Below, piece by piece: positions 1-9,384 of a stretch of 64,000 nt of DNA (positions are counted from its first letter, which is position 1; the number at the start of each line of letters is the position of its first letter). Location of the stretch: NCBI RefSeq assembly GCF_900095855.1, contig NZ_FMIY01000002.1:1231322-1295321 (forward strand), read 5' to 3'. Below the pieces are notes generated by a model. That model searched no databases. It was not told the DNA's origin and worked only from the letters and a program-made list of their open reading frames with translations. The DNA is from Megasphaera coli. GTDB taxonomy: Bacteria > Bacillota > Negativicutes > Veillonellales > Megasphaeraceae. The position numbers and the translations under genes were made by a program.

Positions 1-15
1 GGAGGAATTTCAAAT

Positions 16-120
16 TTATGTTATTGTATCATACGAGTCACCACCGCGGTAGATAAAACATTCCAGATAAAGACATTCCGTCTCCTCATCTGTCCATTTA
101 CAAACTCCTTGTTTTTCCAT
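16..120 (-). CDS. Possible 34-residue peptide, unrecognised
   Basis: An ATG-initiated frame of 34 codons runs divergently from the kinase gene and ends in TAA. The peptide is acidic, with a WTDEE stretch near residue 9 and two cysteines. I see no Shine-Dalgarno sequence near the ATG, only an AT-rich tract. It could be the truncated front of a longer gene, or chance. I do not recognise the family. Confidence 0.18.
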   Translation of the reverse strand: MEKQGVCKWTDEETECLYLECFIYRGGDSYDTIT

Positions 121-157
121 AAAATATAAGTACAGTTTTTTCTAAGGAGTGATATAT

Positions 158-1000
158 ATGTCTACAAAACGAGTCTTGGCAATACATGATTTATGCTCTT
201 TCGGCCGGTGCTCTCTGACGGCGGCCATTCCTGTCATTTCCGTACTCGGCAGTCAGGTATGTCCTTTTCCGACAGCTGTTTTCAGCAATAATTTGACGTA
301 CGGCGAATTTACAAACACCGACTTGACGCCGCAAATGTCCGAATTTCTCGCTATGTGGGAGAAATTAGGTTTCCGGTATGACGCCATATACAGCGGCTTC
401 CTGGCAAATGCCGCCCAAGTAACGCTCGTAAAAGAAACAATTGCCCGTTTTGCTGCCGACGGCACGCTCGTCGTCGTCGATCCGGCAATGGCCGATAACG
501 GTGAACTATATCCTGTTTTCGACGAATCCATCATCGGTGCCATGCGTACCCTTATTGCAGATGCCGTACTGATTACACCGAATTATACGGAGGCGGCCCT
601 CCTCTTGGGCGAAGATCCGCATATTTCAGGTATTCCGACAACAAAATCGCTCCTGCAAAAATGTAAAGACTTGTCCAAGCACGGACCGAAGCGGATCATT
701 ATTACGAGCGTACCTACGCAAACGGGCATAAAGAATATCAGCTATGACAGTATAAGTGAATCTTTTGACGAAGCGACGACATATAAGGTACCTTTCGCAA
801 CCTGCGGTACGGGCGACCTCTTTACCTCCACCGTTACGGGACTGCTCCTAAAAGGCATGGACCTTCATACGGCCGCCGAAACGGCAACAAAGTTCCTCAC
901 GCGCGTCCTCGACTATACGCACGAGTCGGGCTCCGATTATCGTGAAGGCGTTCAGGTAGAACCGTGTTTGGGGCTGTTAGCAACACCCGAATTGCTGTAA
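158..1000 (+). CDS. Pyridoxamine/pyridoxal kinase (ribokinase superfamily)
   Basis: A 280-residue PfkB/ribokinase-fold kinase that most resembles the PdxY-like pyridoxamine kinases of Firmicutes, which phosphorylate B6 vitamers with ATP in the cytoplasm for pyridoxal phosphate salvage. The N-terminus (AIHDLCSFGRCS) matches the usual substrate-binding start. A VDPAMADNG segment precedes the nucleotide site, and the GTGD motif with the catalytic aspartate at residue 220 (ATCGTGDLFTS) is intact. I chose the ATG at 158, eight bases after AAGGAG, rather than the GTG at 149, which is too close to that site. The gene stands alone and converges on the amino acid ABC operon with only four bases between, so the transcripts probably overlap. 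Hydroxymethylpyrimidine kinase activity is a less likely alternative. Confidence 0.85.
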   Translation: MSTKRVLAIHDLCSFGRCSLTAAIPVISVLGSQVCPFPTAVFSNNLTYGEFTNTDLTPQMSEFLAMWEKLGFRYDAIYSGFLANAAQVTLVKETIARFAADGTLVVVDPAMADNGELYPVFDESIIGAMRTLIADAVLITPNYTEAALLLGEDPHISGIPTTKSLLQKCKDLSKHGPKRIIITSVPTQTGIKNISYDSISESFDEATTYKVPFATCGTGDLFTSTVTGLLLKGMDLHTAAETATKFLTRVLDYTHESGSDYREGVQVEPCLGLLATPELL

Positions 1001-1004
1001 TCCC

Positions 1005-1772
1005 TTAGAAGTGCAGCATAGAGTTTAAAAAATTTTTTGTCCGTTCATTTTTGGGCTGACCGAAAATCTCTTCCGGCGTACCTTCTTCCTGAATCATACC
1101 GTCAGCCATAAATATAATCCGGTCCGCCACTTCTCTGGCAAAGGCCATTTCATGAGTTACGATGAGCATAGTCATGTCGTCATCAGCCAGTTGTTTAATC
1201 GTCTGCAGCACTTCGCCCGTCAATTCCGGATCGAGCGCCGATGTAGGCTCGTCAAAAAGCATAATATCCGGATTCATCGCCAAGGCGCGGGCAATAGCAA
1301 CGCGCTGCTTTTGGCCGCCTGATAACTGAGACGGATATACATCCCGTTTTTCCCACAATCCGACCTTGCGGAGCAAGTTTTCCGCCAACGGTCGGATTTC
1401 TTCGTCCTGCAACCCCTTTACAATGCGCGGCGCTTCCATAATATTGGCCAAAATCGTCATATGCGGAAAGAGATTGAACTGTTGAAAGACCATCCCCATA
1501 CGGCGGCAAATAGCGCGAACTTTCGCCGTCGGCGCATATACGGAACGCTGACCGCCTTCAGGTTGCCGGACCATCACTTCACCGCCGACAACAATTTCGC
1601 CCTTATCGATTGTTTCCAATTCACAAAGACAGCGCAAGAACGTGCTCTTACCGCTGCCTGACGGACCGATGATGGAAACAACTTCACCTGCCTCCATATG
1701 GAGGGAAACATCTTTCAATACTTCCAGAGTTCCGAAATATTTTCCGATATGATTCATTTCAATAAAACTCAT
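1005..1772 (-). CDS. Polar amino acid ABC transporter, ATP-binding protein
   Basis: A 255-residue ATPase of the GlnQ/HisP type that powers uptake of a polar amino acid. Walker A is at residues 36-44 (GPSGSGKST). The Q-loop lies in the [11 protein letters not shown] stretch, followed by the signature LSGGQKQR, Walker [11 protein letters not shown] and the switch histidine in VTHEM. All catalytic positions are intact. It is the last gene of a three-gene operon (binding protein, permease, ATPase) and starts 12 bases after the permease stop. The substrate cannot be read from the sequence. Glutamine, cystine, arginine or histidine are all possible for this family. Confidence 0.93.
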   Translation of the reverse strand: MSFIEMNHIGKYFGTLEVLKDVSLHMEAGEVVSIIGPSGSGKSTFLRCLCELETIDKGEIVVGGEVMVRQPEGGQRSVYAPTAKVRAICRRMGMVFQQFNLFPHMTILANIMEAPRIVKGLQDEEIRPLAENLLRKVGLWEKRDVYPSQLSGGQKQRVAIARALAMNPDIMLFDEPTSALDPELTGEVLQTIKQLADDDMTMLIVTHEMAFAREVADRIIFMADGMIQEEGTPEEIFGQPKNERTKNFLNSMLHF

Positions 1773-1784
1773 TTGCAGTTCCTC

Positions 1785-2435
1785 CTACCCCTCATATACG
1801 GCAAAGCGGTTTTCAAGATACATGAACAGTCGTGTCAGGACGAAGGTAAATACCAGGTAAAATACGGCGGCTACTACGAAGGCGGTCGTATCGAAATCGC
1901 GCTGTACAATGGAGCGCGTAATGCGCAGAACATCGTTCATAGCAAGAATATACACGAGAGACGTATCCTTCAGAAGATTAATCGTTTCATTGGCTACAGG
2001 CGGTAATACGCGTTTAATAACCTGCGGCAAAATGACATGGCGCATGGCCTGCTTATATGTCATGCCCAAGACCTTGGCACCTTCATACTGCCCCCTGTCG
2101 ATGGACTGAATACCGCCGCGGAAAATTTCCGCAAAGTATGCGGCGTAGTTAAAGACAAAGGCGATGATGGCTGCCGGAAAATCAGGCAATCGCAGACCGG
2201 ACACAAGAAAGGGCAGACCGTAATAGATAAAAAGAATCTGCAGCATGAGCGGCGTACCGCGCATAAGATAAATATAGGCGGCCATGAATTTCCGCAGCGG
2301 CACGAACGGCGCGAGACGCGCCATAGCCATGAAAATGCCGAGAGGCAAACTGAGGACGATGGTAATGACAAAAATCTTCAACGTAATCTGTAGGCCTTCG
2401 GCAATGGAAGGCACAATGGCAAGCATATAATCCAT
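1785..2435 (-). CDS. Polar amino acid ABC transporter, permease
   Basis: A 216-residue inner-membrane permease of the HisMQ family with about five hydrophobic segments. The conserved EAA loop is visible as the stretch beginning GAKVLGMTYKQAMRHVILPQ. I start it at the internal ATG (MDYMLAIVPS), which has GGGGTG eight bases upstream and gives the usual family length. The longer frame to 2489 adds 18 residues without membrane character. It sits between the substrate-binding protein gene and the ATPase gene in one operon. Confidence 0.9.
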   Translation of the reverse strand: MDYMLAIVPSIAEGLQITLKIFVITIVLSLPLGIFMAMARLAPFVPLRKFMAAYIYLMRGTPLMLQILFIYYGLPFLVSGLRLPDFPAAIIAFVFNYAAYFAEIFRGGIQSIDRGQYEGAKVLGMTYKQAMRHVILPQVIKRVLPPVANETINLLKDTSLVYILAMNDVLRITRSIVQRDFDTTAFVVAAVFYLVFTFVLTRLFMYLENRFAVYEG

Positions 2436-2507
2436 TAAAAACACCCCGTTGTGTAAACGAACGAAATGAGGGACATAAGCGCCCCTCATATGCGTACGTA
2501 TAAATTG

Positions 2508-3308
2508 CTATTGAACTTTTATCGTAATATCTTCACCAAACCACTTTTGCGACAGCTTGGTCATCGTACCGTCTTCACTCAATTGTTTTAAAACACCGTC
2601 GAGTTTTTCTTTCAAGAGCGTATCTTCCCGGCGCATGCCTATGCCGAATTCTTCATCGCCCATATTTTGATCGACCACCTTGAACTGTCCCGGTTTCTTG
2701 CTCATATAATATCTGCCGACAACGCTGTCTACGAGAACCCCGTCAATACGACCTACTTCCAAGTCCATCAGAGCCGCCACGTAGTCGCCGTACATTTTAA
2801 TATTTCCCAAGGAAGATTTAAATTCCGCTGCCTTATTTAAGGCATCTACGGCGCTGCTGCCTTCCTGCGTGCCCAAGACCTTGCCGGCCAGCCCGGCTTT
2901 GTCGTTGATATTCGCATCAGCACGTACAACAAGGAGCTGTGCATTTTTCATGTAAGGCTTGGAAAAAGCAATCTGTTGCTTTCGTTCGTCCGTAATCGTA
3001 AGGCCGTTCCAAAGAAGGTCTACCTGTTTACTCTTTAAGGCCGCTTCCTTGCTGTCCCAGTCAATGGGCTTAAATTCTACGGGCACACCCAAACGACTGC
3101 CCGCCTCTTTAGCCAAGTCAATATCAAACCCGACGATTTGACCGCTGTCATCACGGAAGCCCATGGGAGGAAAATTGTCATCGAAGCCGATAACAATTTT
3201 ATTGGGCATTTTCTGCTCCGTTTTCGCCGAATCGCTGCCGCATCCTGTAAGTACCGCGGCTATTGTTGTTGCTGCTATTGCCGTTATTATCCATTTTTTC
3301 ACATTCAT
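2508..3308 (-). CDS. Amino acid ABC transporter, substrate-binding lipoprotein
   Basis: A 266-residue family-3 solute-binding protein. The N-terminus is a lipoprotein signal: a hydrophobic run, then the lipobox LTGC with cysteine near residue 23. The mature part opens with the typical IVIGFDDNFPPMGFRDDSG, followed by GFDIDLAKE and the later LLWNGLTITDERKQ signature of polar amino acid binders. It is the first gene of the ABC operon, so its upstream region (3309-3400) should hold the promoter. I could not pick a convincing operator or T-box there. Confidence 0.92.
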   Translation of the reverse strand: MNVKKWIITAIAATTIAAVLTGCGSDSAKTEQKMPNKIVIGFDDNFPPMGFRDDSGQIVGFDIDLAKEAGSRLGVPVEFKPIDWDSKEAALKSKQVDLLWNGLTITDERKQQIAFSKPYMKNAQLLVVRADANINDKAGLAGKVLGTQEGSSAVDALNKAAEFKSSLGNIKMYGDYVAALMDLEVGRIDGVLVDSVVGRYYMSKKPGQFKVVDQNMGDEEFGIGMRREDTLLKEKLDGVLKQLSEDGTMTKLSQKWFGEDITIKVQ

Positions 3309-3504
3309 GATGATTTCCTCCTGAACTTACTATACTTCCGGTAAGAACCTTGTGCCGGCTAATCTCTTTAGAAGGTCTTCCCTGTAAGATGTATTTCATT
3401 TTACTTTATCATGTTAAATTAGTAAAGATTCCTTATATTAAAAAATCATTATATCAATCCTATTTATCTTCTATTATATTTTCATTTCTTTCTTATTCTT
3501 CTTT

Positions 3505-4029
3505 TTATTCCTCTCTTTCCTGTTCACGTCGTATTCTCTCTAAAATATTTTGTTTTGCTTCCTTTGAAAGAAATCGTAACCGCACCGCCTGAATAACGAT
3601 ACCGCCGATTTCCGGCTGCCCCAGTTCAAAATCAGCCCATTCGGGGGATACGGAGAAAATAATTTCATAAGGAATAAACACTAAATACTCGGTCCCTTTT
3701 ATCTGCTCGGAAAAAAATTCATATAAGGAATGACATTGCTTTCGCACGACAAGCCCTTTTTCCGTCACGTAGCAGACAATATCACGCTGCCTGTAAATAC
3801 GCAGCAAGCAAAAGAAAAGCCCTGCCAGCAAATAAATTTTATGCCCCGCACTTGTCTCACGCATAAAAAGGCAAAAAAAGTAAATACTGACAACGGCGAA
3901 CACGGCTTGCAAAACAAAGACAACCAGTCGCCCGTTTTCATATGTTTTTTCTACGGCGCCGCAAGAAAACCGCCGTTGTAATTCTTCCGCTTTCACTATC
4001 TCCGCCTCCGTTCGGACTTTGCAAGGCAT
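3505..4029 (-). CDS. Small membrane protein of unknown function
   Basis: About 174 residues starting MPCKVRTEAE. There are two adjacent hydrophobic segments (roughly residues 30-52 and 58-72), then a soluble C-terminal half rich in beta-type sequence and ending in charged residues. The layout resembles bacterial PH-domain-like or DUF membrane proteins, but I do not recognise the family. A weak AGAGG precedes this ATG. A GTG about 10 codons inside, just after GGAGG, is an alternative start. The open frame continues upstream to 4395, but that part overlaps the divergent GntR gene and looks non-coding. The gene is transcribed away from GntR across a gap of about 50 bases. Confidence 0.5.
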   Translation of the reverse strand: MPCKVRTEAEIVKAEELQRRFSCGAVEKTYENGRLVVFVLQAVFAVVSIYFFCLFMRETSAGHKIYLLAGLFFCLLRIYRQRDIVCYVTEKGLVVRKQCHSLYEFFSEQIKGTEYLVFIPYEIIFSVSPEWADFELGQPEIGGIVIQAVRLRFLSKEAKQNILERIRREQEREE

Positions 4030-4080
4030 GCCTCTATAGTATATGATATTTATATAGGGATTACATAGCAGGAGTGTATG

Positions 4081-4782
4081 ATGAAAAAAAATAATATGCC
4101 TGCCCTCAAGGATCAGGTCTATACAATCATAAAAAATCGATTGCTTGAACAAACATATCAAGGCGGTCATATTCTGACGGAGCGCGCCTTGGCGGAAGAA
4201 CTGCGCGTAAGTCGTACACCTGTGCGCGCAGCCTTGCAGCAGCTGCAAAAAGAAAGCTGGCTTCGTTATGTGCCGCATAAGGGAATTGTCGTTCGCAACC
4301 TGGACGAAAAAAACTTGACCCATATTTTTCAAATTCGAACGGCATTGGAAGAGTTGGCAGTCCGTTTGGCCTGTGAAAAAATCACGAAAGATCAACTGGA
4401 GCTTCTGCGCTTACTCGTTAATCAGCAAAAAAAACTGGCTCAGCGCGCCTTGCCCACATACAACGAATTTATTTTCAGCGACACGGAATTTCACAATATC
4501 ATTGTTACCGCTACGGGAAACGCTTTACTTCGCACACTGGTAGACGAGATTCGCGACAAGATAAAACGAACCGGCATAAACTCCCTGTACAGTCGCCCAA
4601 ACCGCATACAGGAAGCGGCCCAGGAACACGAAGCCATTGTCGACGCGTTGCAACGCGGTGATGAGGACAAGGCCCTTTTAGCCATGAAAGAGCATCTCCA
4701 CCTCTGTTATACGTCCGCCTACAGCTATATCGTCTCCGAAACTGCTGAAACAGCTCCCATTGAATGCGATTCCGACATATGA
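4081..4782 (+). CDS. GntR family transcriptional regulator (FCD type)
   Basis: A 233-residue regulator. Residues about 8-70 form the GntR winged helix (LTERALAEELRVSRTPVRAAL is the recognition region). Residues 80-220 form an all-helical FCD ligand-binding domain with the usual scattered histidines (EFHNIIV, EHEAI, MKEHLHL) that bind a metal and a carboxylate ligand in this family. ATG 4081 has AGGAG six bases upstream. ATG 4078 is only three bases away from it. Its stop overlaps the start of the QueG-like gene in an ATGA, so the two are translated together. No metabolic target gene is adjacent, so the ligand is unknown. Confidence 0.88.
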   Translation: MKKNNMPALKDQVYTIIKNRLLEQTYQGGHILTERALAEELRVSRTPVRAALQQLQKESWLRYVPHKGIVVRNLDEKNLTHIFQIRTALEELAVRLACEKITKDQLELLRLLVNQQKKLAQRALPTYNEFIFSDTEFHNIIVTATGNALLRTLVDEIRDKIKRTGINSLYSRPNRIQEAAQEHEAIVDALQRGDEDKALLAMKEHLHLCYTSAYSYIVSETAETAPIECDSDI

Positions 4783-5660
4783 ATAAAGAGATTTTAAAGG
4801 ACTTCTGTCTTTCTCTCGGTCTGGACGCGGTAGGCATCGCATCGGTCGACTTACCGCCGGAAGACTTGCAGTCTCCCATTTGCCCTCTGGCCGCAGGTCA
4901 AGGCAAAAGCAGGTACGACCCGCGGCGTATTATGCCGGACTGCAGATCCCTCATTGTGGTTCTCTTTCCTTACTTTTACGGCTATCCCCCTGAAAGTAAT
5001 CTGGCCCTGTACTGTCACGGCCCGGATTACCACAACGTTATAAAATCATATTTGCATAAAATCGGCACCTTCCTACGGTCCGATGACGCAACGCTCACGT
5101 ATATGCCCGTTGCCGATACTTCACCGCTGGCGGATCGCCTGCTGGCACGCATGGCAGGACTTGGATTCATAGGCGACAACCAATGCCTTATTAACGAAAA
5201 GTACGGTTCCTATTGTTTTATCGGCACCATTTTAGTGAATCGCTTCTTTGAACCGGACAGTCCGTCTGCAGGCGAATGCCTGCACTGTCGTGCTTGCAGT
5301 CACAGTTGTCCGGGCCGCTGTTTTGCACTTGACAGGACATACGACTATCGCTTGTGCAAGTCCTATTTGACACAGAAAAAAGGAGACCTTACGGCAAAAG
5401 AAATCGCCGTAATCCGCAAGACCGCCTATATTTTCGGCTGCGACGAGTGCCAACGCGTCTGCCCGCACAATGCGTCCGTCGCCGTAACACCCCTGCCGGA
5501 GTTCCGCGAAGACTTGCTTCCCTATCTGGATGCAACCGAATTGGAACCGATGACAAACGGAGAGTTTAAAGAACGCTACGGCACCAGAGCTTTTTCATGG
5601 CGCGGAAAAAAAATACTTATCCGCAATGCCGAATACTTAAGAAGCACGCTCAAAAAATAG
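4779..5660 (+). CDS. queG: Epoxyqueuosine reductase QueG-like iron-sulfur protein
   Basis: A 293-residue protein of the QueG family, which uses cobalamin and two [4Fe-4S] clusters for the last step of tRNA queuosine synthesis. The DUF1730 core is seen in ARMAGLGFIGDNQCLINEKYG. The cluster ligands are in CLHCRACSHSCP and CDECQRVCPHN. It lacks the C-terminal HEAT repeats of the roughly 380-residue E. coli enzyme, as do many Firmicutes versions. The start is the ATG overlapping the GntR stop. I see no strong Shine-Dalgarno sequence, so translation is probably coupled. A related ferredoxin-like reductase role is the main alternative. Confidence 0.8.
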   Translation: MNKEILKDFCLSLGLDAVGIASVDLPPEDLQSPICPLAAGQGKSRYDPRRIMPDCRSLIVVLFPYFYGYPPESNLALYCHGPDYHNVIKSYLHKIGTFLRSDDATLTYMPVADTSPLADRLLARMAGLGFIGDNQCLINEKYGSYCFIGTILVNRFFEPDSPSAGECLHCRACSHSCPGRCFALDRTYDYRLCKSYLTQKKGDLTAKEIAVIRKTAYIFGCDECQRVCPHNASVAVTPLPEFREDLLPYLDATELEPMTNGEFKERYGTRAFSWRGKKILIRNAEYLRSTLKK

Positions 5661-5680
5661 TCTTGAACGTGCTTCTTTTT
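5639..5680 (+). terminator. Intrinsic terminator after queG
   Basis: The ten-base arms AAGAAGCACG (5639) and CGTGCTTCTT (5668) flank a loop that contains the stop codon and are followed by a T run. It overlaps the last codon of dnaB, which converges from the other strand. Confidence 0.85.
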
Positions 5681-7016
5681 ATTGCGGCGGCTCCGTGTGC
5701 TGCGTATCCAAATTCATAAACAGTGTGTACTCGCCCCTGAAATAAAGCTTCACCGTGCCGACGGGGCCGTTGCGATGCTTCGCAACGATAACTTCCGTTA
5801 TATGCTGATTTTCCGTTTCCTTATTATAATAATCTTCCCTGTAGAGGAAGGAGACGATGTCCGCATCCTGCTCGAGTGCTCCCGATTCACGCAGGTCGCT
5901 GAGCATGGGCCGTTTGTCCTGCCTGGATTCAACGCTGCGGCTCAACTGCGAAAGCGCTATGAGCGGCACCTTCAATTCTCGCGCCAAGGCCTTTAAAGAA
6001 CGGGAAATATCGGAAATCTCCTGCTGCCGACTTTCCGCGTTTCGCCCCTGCATGAGCTGCAAATAATCGACGACGATTAAATCGAGACCGTTCTCCGATT
6101 TGAGCCGTCTTGCTTTAGAACGCATTTCCGCAATGCCGATACCCGGCGTGTCGTCAATATAAATGGGCGCGTCGTAGAGCTTGCTGCATGCCTCCGTCAG
6201 CTTCGCCCATTCCTCATCCGTATTCAGCTGGCCTGTACGCAGTTTTTGCGAATCGACGTGCGAAAGTTGGCATAATAAGCGCTGAACCAGTTGTTCCTGT
6301 GACATTTCCAGGGAGAAAAAAGCGACTGTTTTGCGTTGCCGCACGCCGACATTTTGTGCAATATTCAGCGTAAAAGCAGTCTTTCCCATACTCGGCCGGG
6401 CTGCAACAAGAACCAGGTCGGAAGACTGCAGGCCCGACGTCAGCTGATCGAAATCGCGAAATCCCGTGGGCAGGCCGGTCAGGCCCTCTTTATTTTCATA
6501 GAGCTTGGTTATTTTATCCAGGGCCACGTCGACGACTTTCCCGACGGAAGCAAAATCGCCGTGTCGTCGTTTATCACCTAAACGCAGGATTTTCCGTTCC
6601 GCATTGTCCAGGAGTTCTTCCGTTTCCTTTTCGCCGCCGTACGCCTCTGCAGCCAAATCGGTACACGTATGAATAAGATTGCGGGCCAACGCTTTTTCCG
6701 AAACGATATTGGCATGGTATTCAATATTAGCGGCCGTCGCCACAAGATTGGGCAGACTGAGCACATACTCCAGGCCTCCGGCCTCGTCTATCTTTTTCAT
6801 GCGCCGCAATTCTTCGGACAAGGTAATTACGTCAATTTCTTTATTCTCTTTATGTAAGTGCTCCATAGCCTCGAAAATAATGCGGTGCGTGTCGCGATAG
6901 AAATCATCGGACTTCAGCATTTCCAGACCTGTAACGACGGCGTTGCGCTCAATGAGCATGGCACCTAAGACGGCCTGTTCCGCTTCTACATTTTGAGGCG
7001 GTATACGTTGTTCCAT
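5679..7016 (-). CDS. dnaB: Replicative DNA helicase DnaB
   Basis: A 445-residue hexameric replicative helicase. Residues 1-110 form the N-terminal primase-interacting domain (PPQNVEAEQAVLGAML). A linker follows, then the RecA-like motor with Walker A ARPSMGKT at 207-213, Walker B LIVVDYLQLM and the arginine-finger region SGALEQDADIV. There is no intein and the length is normal. It is the last gene of the housekeeping block and starts nine bases after the lonC stop. The order rplI-lonC-dnaB is familiar from Negativicutes and other Firmicutes chromosomes. Confidence 0.97.
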   Translation of the reverse strand: MEQRIPPQNVEAEQAVLGAMLIERNAVVTGLEMLKSDDFYRDTHRIIFEAMEHLHKENKEIDVITLSEELRRMKKIDEAGGLEYVLSLPNLVATAANIEYHANIVSEKALARNLIHTCTDLAAEAYGGEKETEELLDNAERKILRLGDKRRHGDFASVGKVVDVALDKITKLYENKEGLTGLPTGFRDFDQLTSGLQSSDLVLVAARPSMGKTAFTLNIAQNVGVRQRKTVAFFSLEMSQEQLVQRLLCQLSHVDSQKLRTGQLNTDEEWAKLTEACSKLYDAPIYIDDTPGIGIAEMRSKARRLKSENGLDLIVVDYLQLMQGRNAESRQQEISDISRSLKALARELKVPLIALSQLSRSVESRQDKRPMLSDLRESGALEQDADIVSFLYREDYYNKETENQHITEVIVAKHRNGPVGTVKLYFRGEYTLFMNLDTQHTEPPQ

Positions 7017-7025
7017 ACGCGGCTC

Positions 7026-8933
7026 CTACTCGACAAGCAACAAGGCAAGAACTTCATCAACAGTTTTAACGGCATGTATGGACATCTGCAAGTGACTCGC
7101 TCCTATGTCGTCCTTATTTTCAGAAGGAATAATCATTTCTTTCATACCCGCTCTGGCGGCGCCATAAGCCTTTTCAAATATACCGCCAACGGCTCTTACG
7201 CGGCTGCGCACGGAAATTTCTCCCGTTACGGCCGCATCCTGGCGAACTGCCCTGCCTGTTATGGCCGAAATGAGTGCAACCGTTACGGCAACGCCGGCCG
7301 ACGGTCCGTCTATTTGCCCGCCGCCAATAAAGTTGACGTTAATATCGTAATCGGACAATTCTTTCCCCGTTACGGCGCGGACAACGGCAGCTGCATTAAA
7401 GAGGGAATCTTTGGCCATAGAGCCGGCCGTATCATTGAAGCGGAAATACCCCTTTCCCTGCTGTCGTGCCGGAAAAGCGACTGCTTCGATTTCAATAACC
7501 GAGCCCAAGTAGCCGGCTACACCGAGACCGAAAACCTTGCCTACTACGGGCGTAGACGAGGCCTTTTCCGTAACATACGGCACATGCCTGCCGATACGGG
7601 CAACATGCCTTGCCGTATTCGTCGTAATGGTGATGCCGTCTGCCGTTCCTGCCGTGTATACTGCATAACCGTACATGTCGGCAAGGATATTGACGGCCTT
7701 TCGCCCTTCCACCGTAAATTCACTGATATAGGAGGCAACGCCATCAGCAAGGTTCACGTGCAAATCGTTGGCCGCATTTACAACGATTTGCTCAATATGC
7801 TGAGGCGTGAGCGGCTCGAAGAACACTTCTGCGCAACGGGAACGGATAGCCGGATTAATTTCGCCGGGGCTGCGCGTCGTCGCACCGATTAAGATAAAAT
7901 CGGCCGGAGCACCTTCGGCAAAGAGCTTGCGAATGTAGGTCGGTATAGCCGGATCCGTTTCGTCATAATAGGCCGATTCGAATTGAACTCGCTTGTCTTC
8001 CAGTACTTTCAATAATTTATTGAGCAGGAGCGGATCCATTTCACCGATTTCATCAATAAAGAGGATACCGCCGTGCGCTTCCGTCACAAGACCCGGTTTC
8101 GGCTCGGGAATCCCCGTATCCGCCAAATCTCTGCGCGCGCCCTGATAAATGGGATCATGCACGGATCCGATGAGGGGATTAGTCATATCGCGAGCATCCC
8201 AACGCAATGTCGTACCGTCCGTTTCCACAAAAGGGGCATCTTTACCGAACGGTGTATAGGTAAGCTTTTTCGCTTCTTCCAGAATAATTCGCGCCGCCGT
8301 AGTCTTACCTACGCCGGGCGGGCCGTAGAGAAGGATATGTTGCGGATAAACGGAGGCCAGTTTGCCGCGCATCGCCTCAACGGCGCGTTCCTGACCGATA
8401 ATGCGATCCAACTGCCTGGGGCGCACTTTTTCCATAACCGATGCGGTCAGCTTCACCTTGTCCAACGCTTCGAGGCGTTCCAATTTTTGCTTTGTTTGCG
8501 GCGTCTCTACATCCTGCTGCTCTTCCTGAATAATCTGCATTTTAATTTCCTGCACATATTCCTGCTGCTTTTCTTCCATACGGCGGGAAATCTTTTTCTC
8601 CAAGCGCTCCTCTACAGCTTGACGCGCCAGCATTTCAGCCAGTACATTTTCCAAATCATCGAGGACGACTACAACTTCTTCATCAGTCGGCACGTTTTTA
8701 TAGGACGTGTCCTCATAAATAAGGCGCTGCAGCCCGACGAGACGGCGCCGCGGATCGGCCGAGTGAATATACGCCAAAGCGGAATACTTACCGGCCCGCA
8801 GAACCATCTTTTCCGGCCCGATAAGTCCCGTAAAGGCGCCGTACAGTACATTGACCTGTCGGCGCAATTCCTCTTCTGCCGACGGCTCCAAATATTTCTG
8901 CCGCTGCAGGAGTTTTTCCAGCAATTCCTTCAT
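7026..8933 (-). CDS. lonC: Lon-family ATP-dependent protease, LonC type
   Basis: A 635-residue protease that combines an AAA+ motor with a Lon-type Ser-Lys peptidase. The N-terminal 190 residues include a charged coiled coil (EERLEKKISRRMEEKQQEY). Walker A is LYGPPGVGKTT, Walker B is ILFIDEIGEMD. The C-terminal protease has the serine in DGPSAGVAV and the lysine in FEKAYGAARAG, so the dyad looks complete. It lacks the large substrate-binding N-domain of LonA and resembles the family named for a sporulation-type Lon. I start at the ATG four bases after the rplI stop. The ATG at 8954 lies inside rplI and is less likely. Confidence 0.88.
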   Translation of the reverse strand: MKELLEKLLQRQKYLEPSAEEELRRQVNVLYGAFTGLIGPEKMVLRAGKYSALAYIHSADPRRRLVGLQRLIYEDTSYKNVPTDEEVVVVLDDLENVLAEMLARQAVEERLEKKISRRMEEKQQEYVQEIKMQIIQEEQQDVETPQTKQKLERLEALDKVKLTASVMEKVRPRQLDRIIGQERAVEAMRGKLASVYPQHILLYGPPGVGKTTAARIILEEAKKLTYTPFGKDAPFVETDGTTLRWDARDMTNPLIGSVHDPIYQGARRDLADTGIPEPKPGLVTEAHGGILFIDEIGEMDPLLLNKLLKVLEDKRVQFESAYYDETDPAIPTYIRKLFAEGAPADFILIGATTRSPGEINPAIRSRCAEVFFEPLTPQHIEQIVVNAANDLHVNLADGVASYISEFTVEGRKAVNILADMYGYAVYTAGTADGITITTNTARHVARIGRHVPYVTEKASSTPVVGKVFGLGVAGYLGSVIEIEAVAFPARQQGKGYFRFNDTAGSMAKDSLFNAAAVVRAVTGKELSDYDINVNFIGGGQIDGPSAGVAVTVALISAITGRAVRQDAAVTGEISVRSRVRAVGGIFEKAYGAARAGMKEMIIPSENKDDIGASHLQMSIHAVKTVDEVLALLLVE

Positions 8934-8937
8934 ACCC

Positions 8938-9384
8938 TTATCCTTCGACAACATGAACTTTAATAGCCGCCGTAATCGTCGGATGCACGCGAATGACGAC
9001 TTCGTATGTCCCCAATGCCTTAATGGGCGCCTTTATTTCCACTTTCCGCTTGTCCAGCTCCAAATCATACTGCGCTTTTGCCGCATCGCTGATGTCTTTG
9101 CCCGTAACGGCGCCGAAGACTTTACCTTCCTTGCCGATGCGAACGGGTATCGTCAGCTCCACCTTCTTCAATTCGCTGGCCAGGACAACCGCTTCATCCG
9201 ACGCAACTTGCGCCTTATGTGCAGCTGCCGCTTTTTTCTGCTTTGCATCGTTTATATTTTCAGTTGTTCCCGGTGCAGCCAATTTTCGGGCCAATAAATA
9301 ATTACGGCCGTACCCGTCGGATACTTCTACGATTTCACCTTTTTTACCGAGTTTCTTTACATCTTGCAATAAAATTACTTTCAT
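8938..9384 (-). CDS. rplI: 50S ribosomal protein L9
   Basis: A 148-residue two-domain L9. The N-terminal rRNA-binding domain carries the family signature GYGRNYLLARKLAAPGT, then a long connecting helix rich in lysine and alanine, then the C-terminal domain from about residue 75 (GKEGKVFGAVTGKDI). Its ATG overlaps the gdpP stop by four bases and lonC follows closely, so all three are co-translated on one messenger. Confidence 0.97.
   Translation of the reverse strand: MKVILLQDVKKLGKKGEIVEVSDGYGRNYLLARKLAAPGTTENINDAKQKKAAAAHKAQVASDEAVVLASELKKVELTIPVRIGKEGKVFGAVTGKDISDAAKAQYDLELDKRKVEIKAPIKALGTYEVVIRVHPTITAAIKVHVVEG

Noticed and set aside
3309-3504. T-box or riboswitch in front of the amino acid ABC operon
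   Set aside because: No T-box sequence, specifier stem or known riboswitch core could be recognised.
6993-7892. 299-residue open frame on the plus strand
   Set aside because: Antisense to lonC and the dnaB start. Composition is shadow-like.
8073-8963. 296-residue open frame on the plus strand
   Set aside because: Antisense to lonC. No domain visible.
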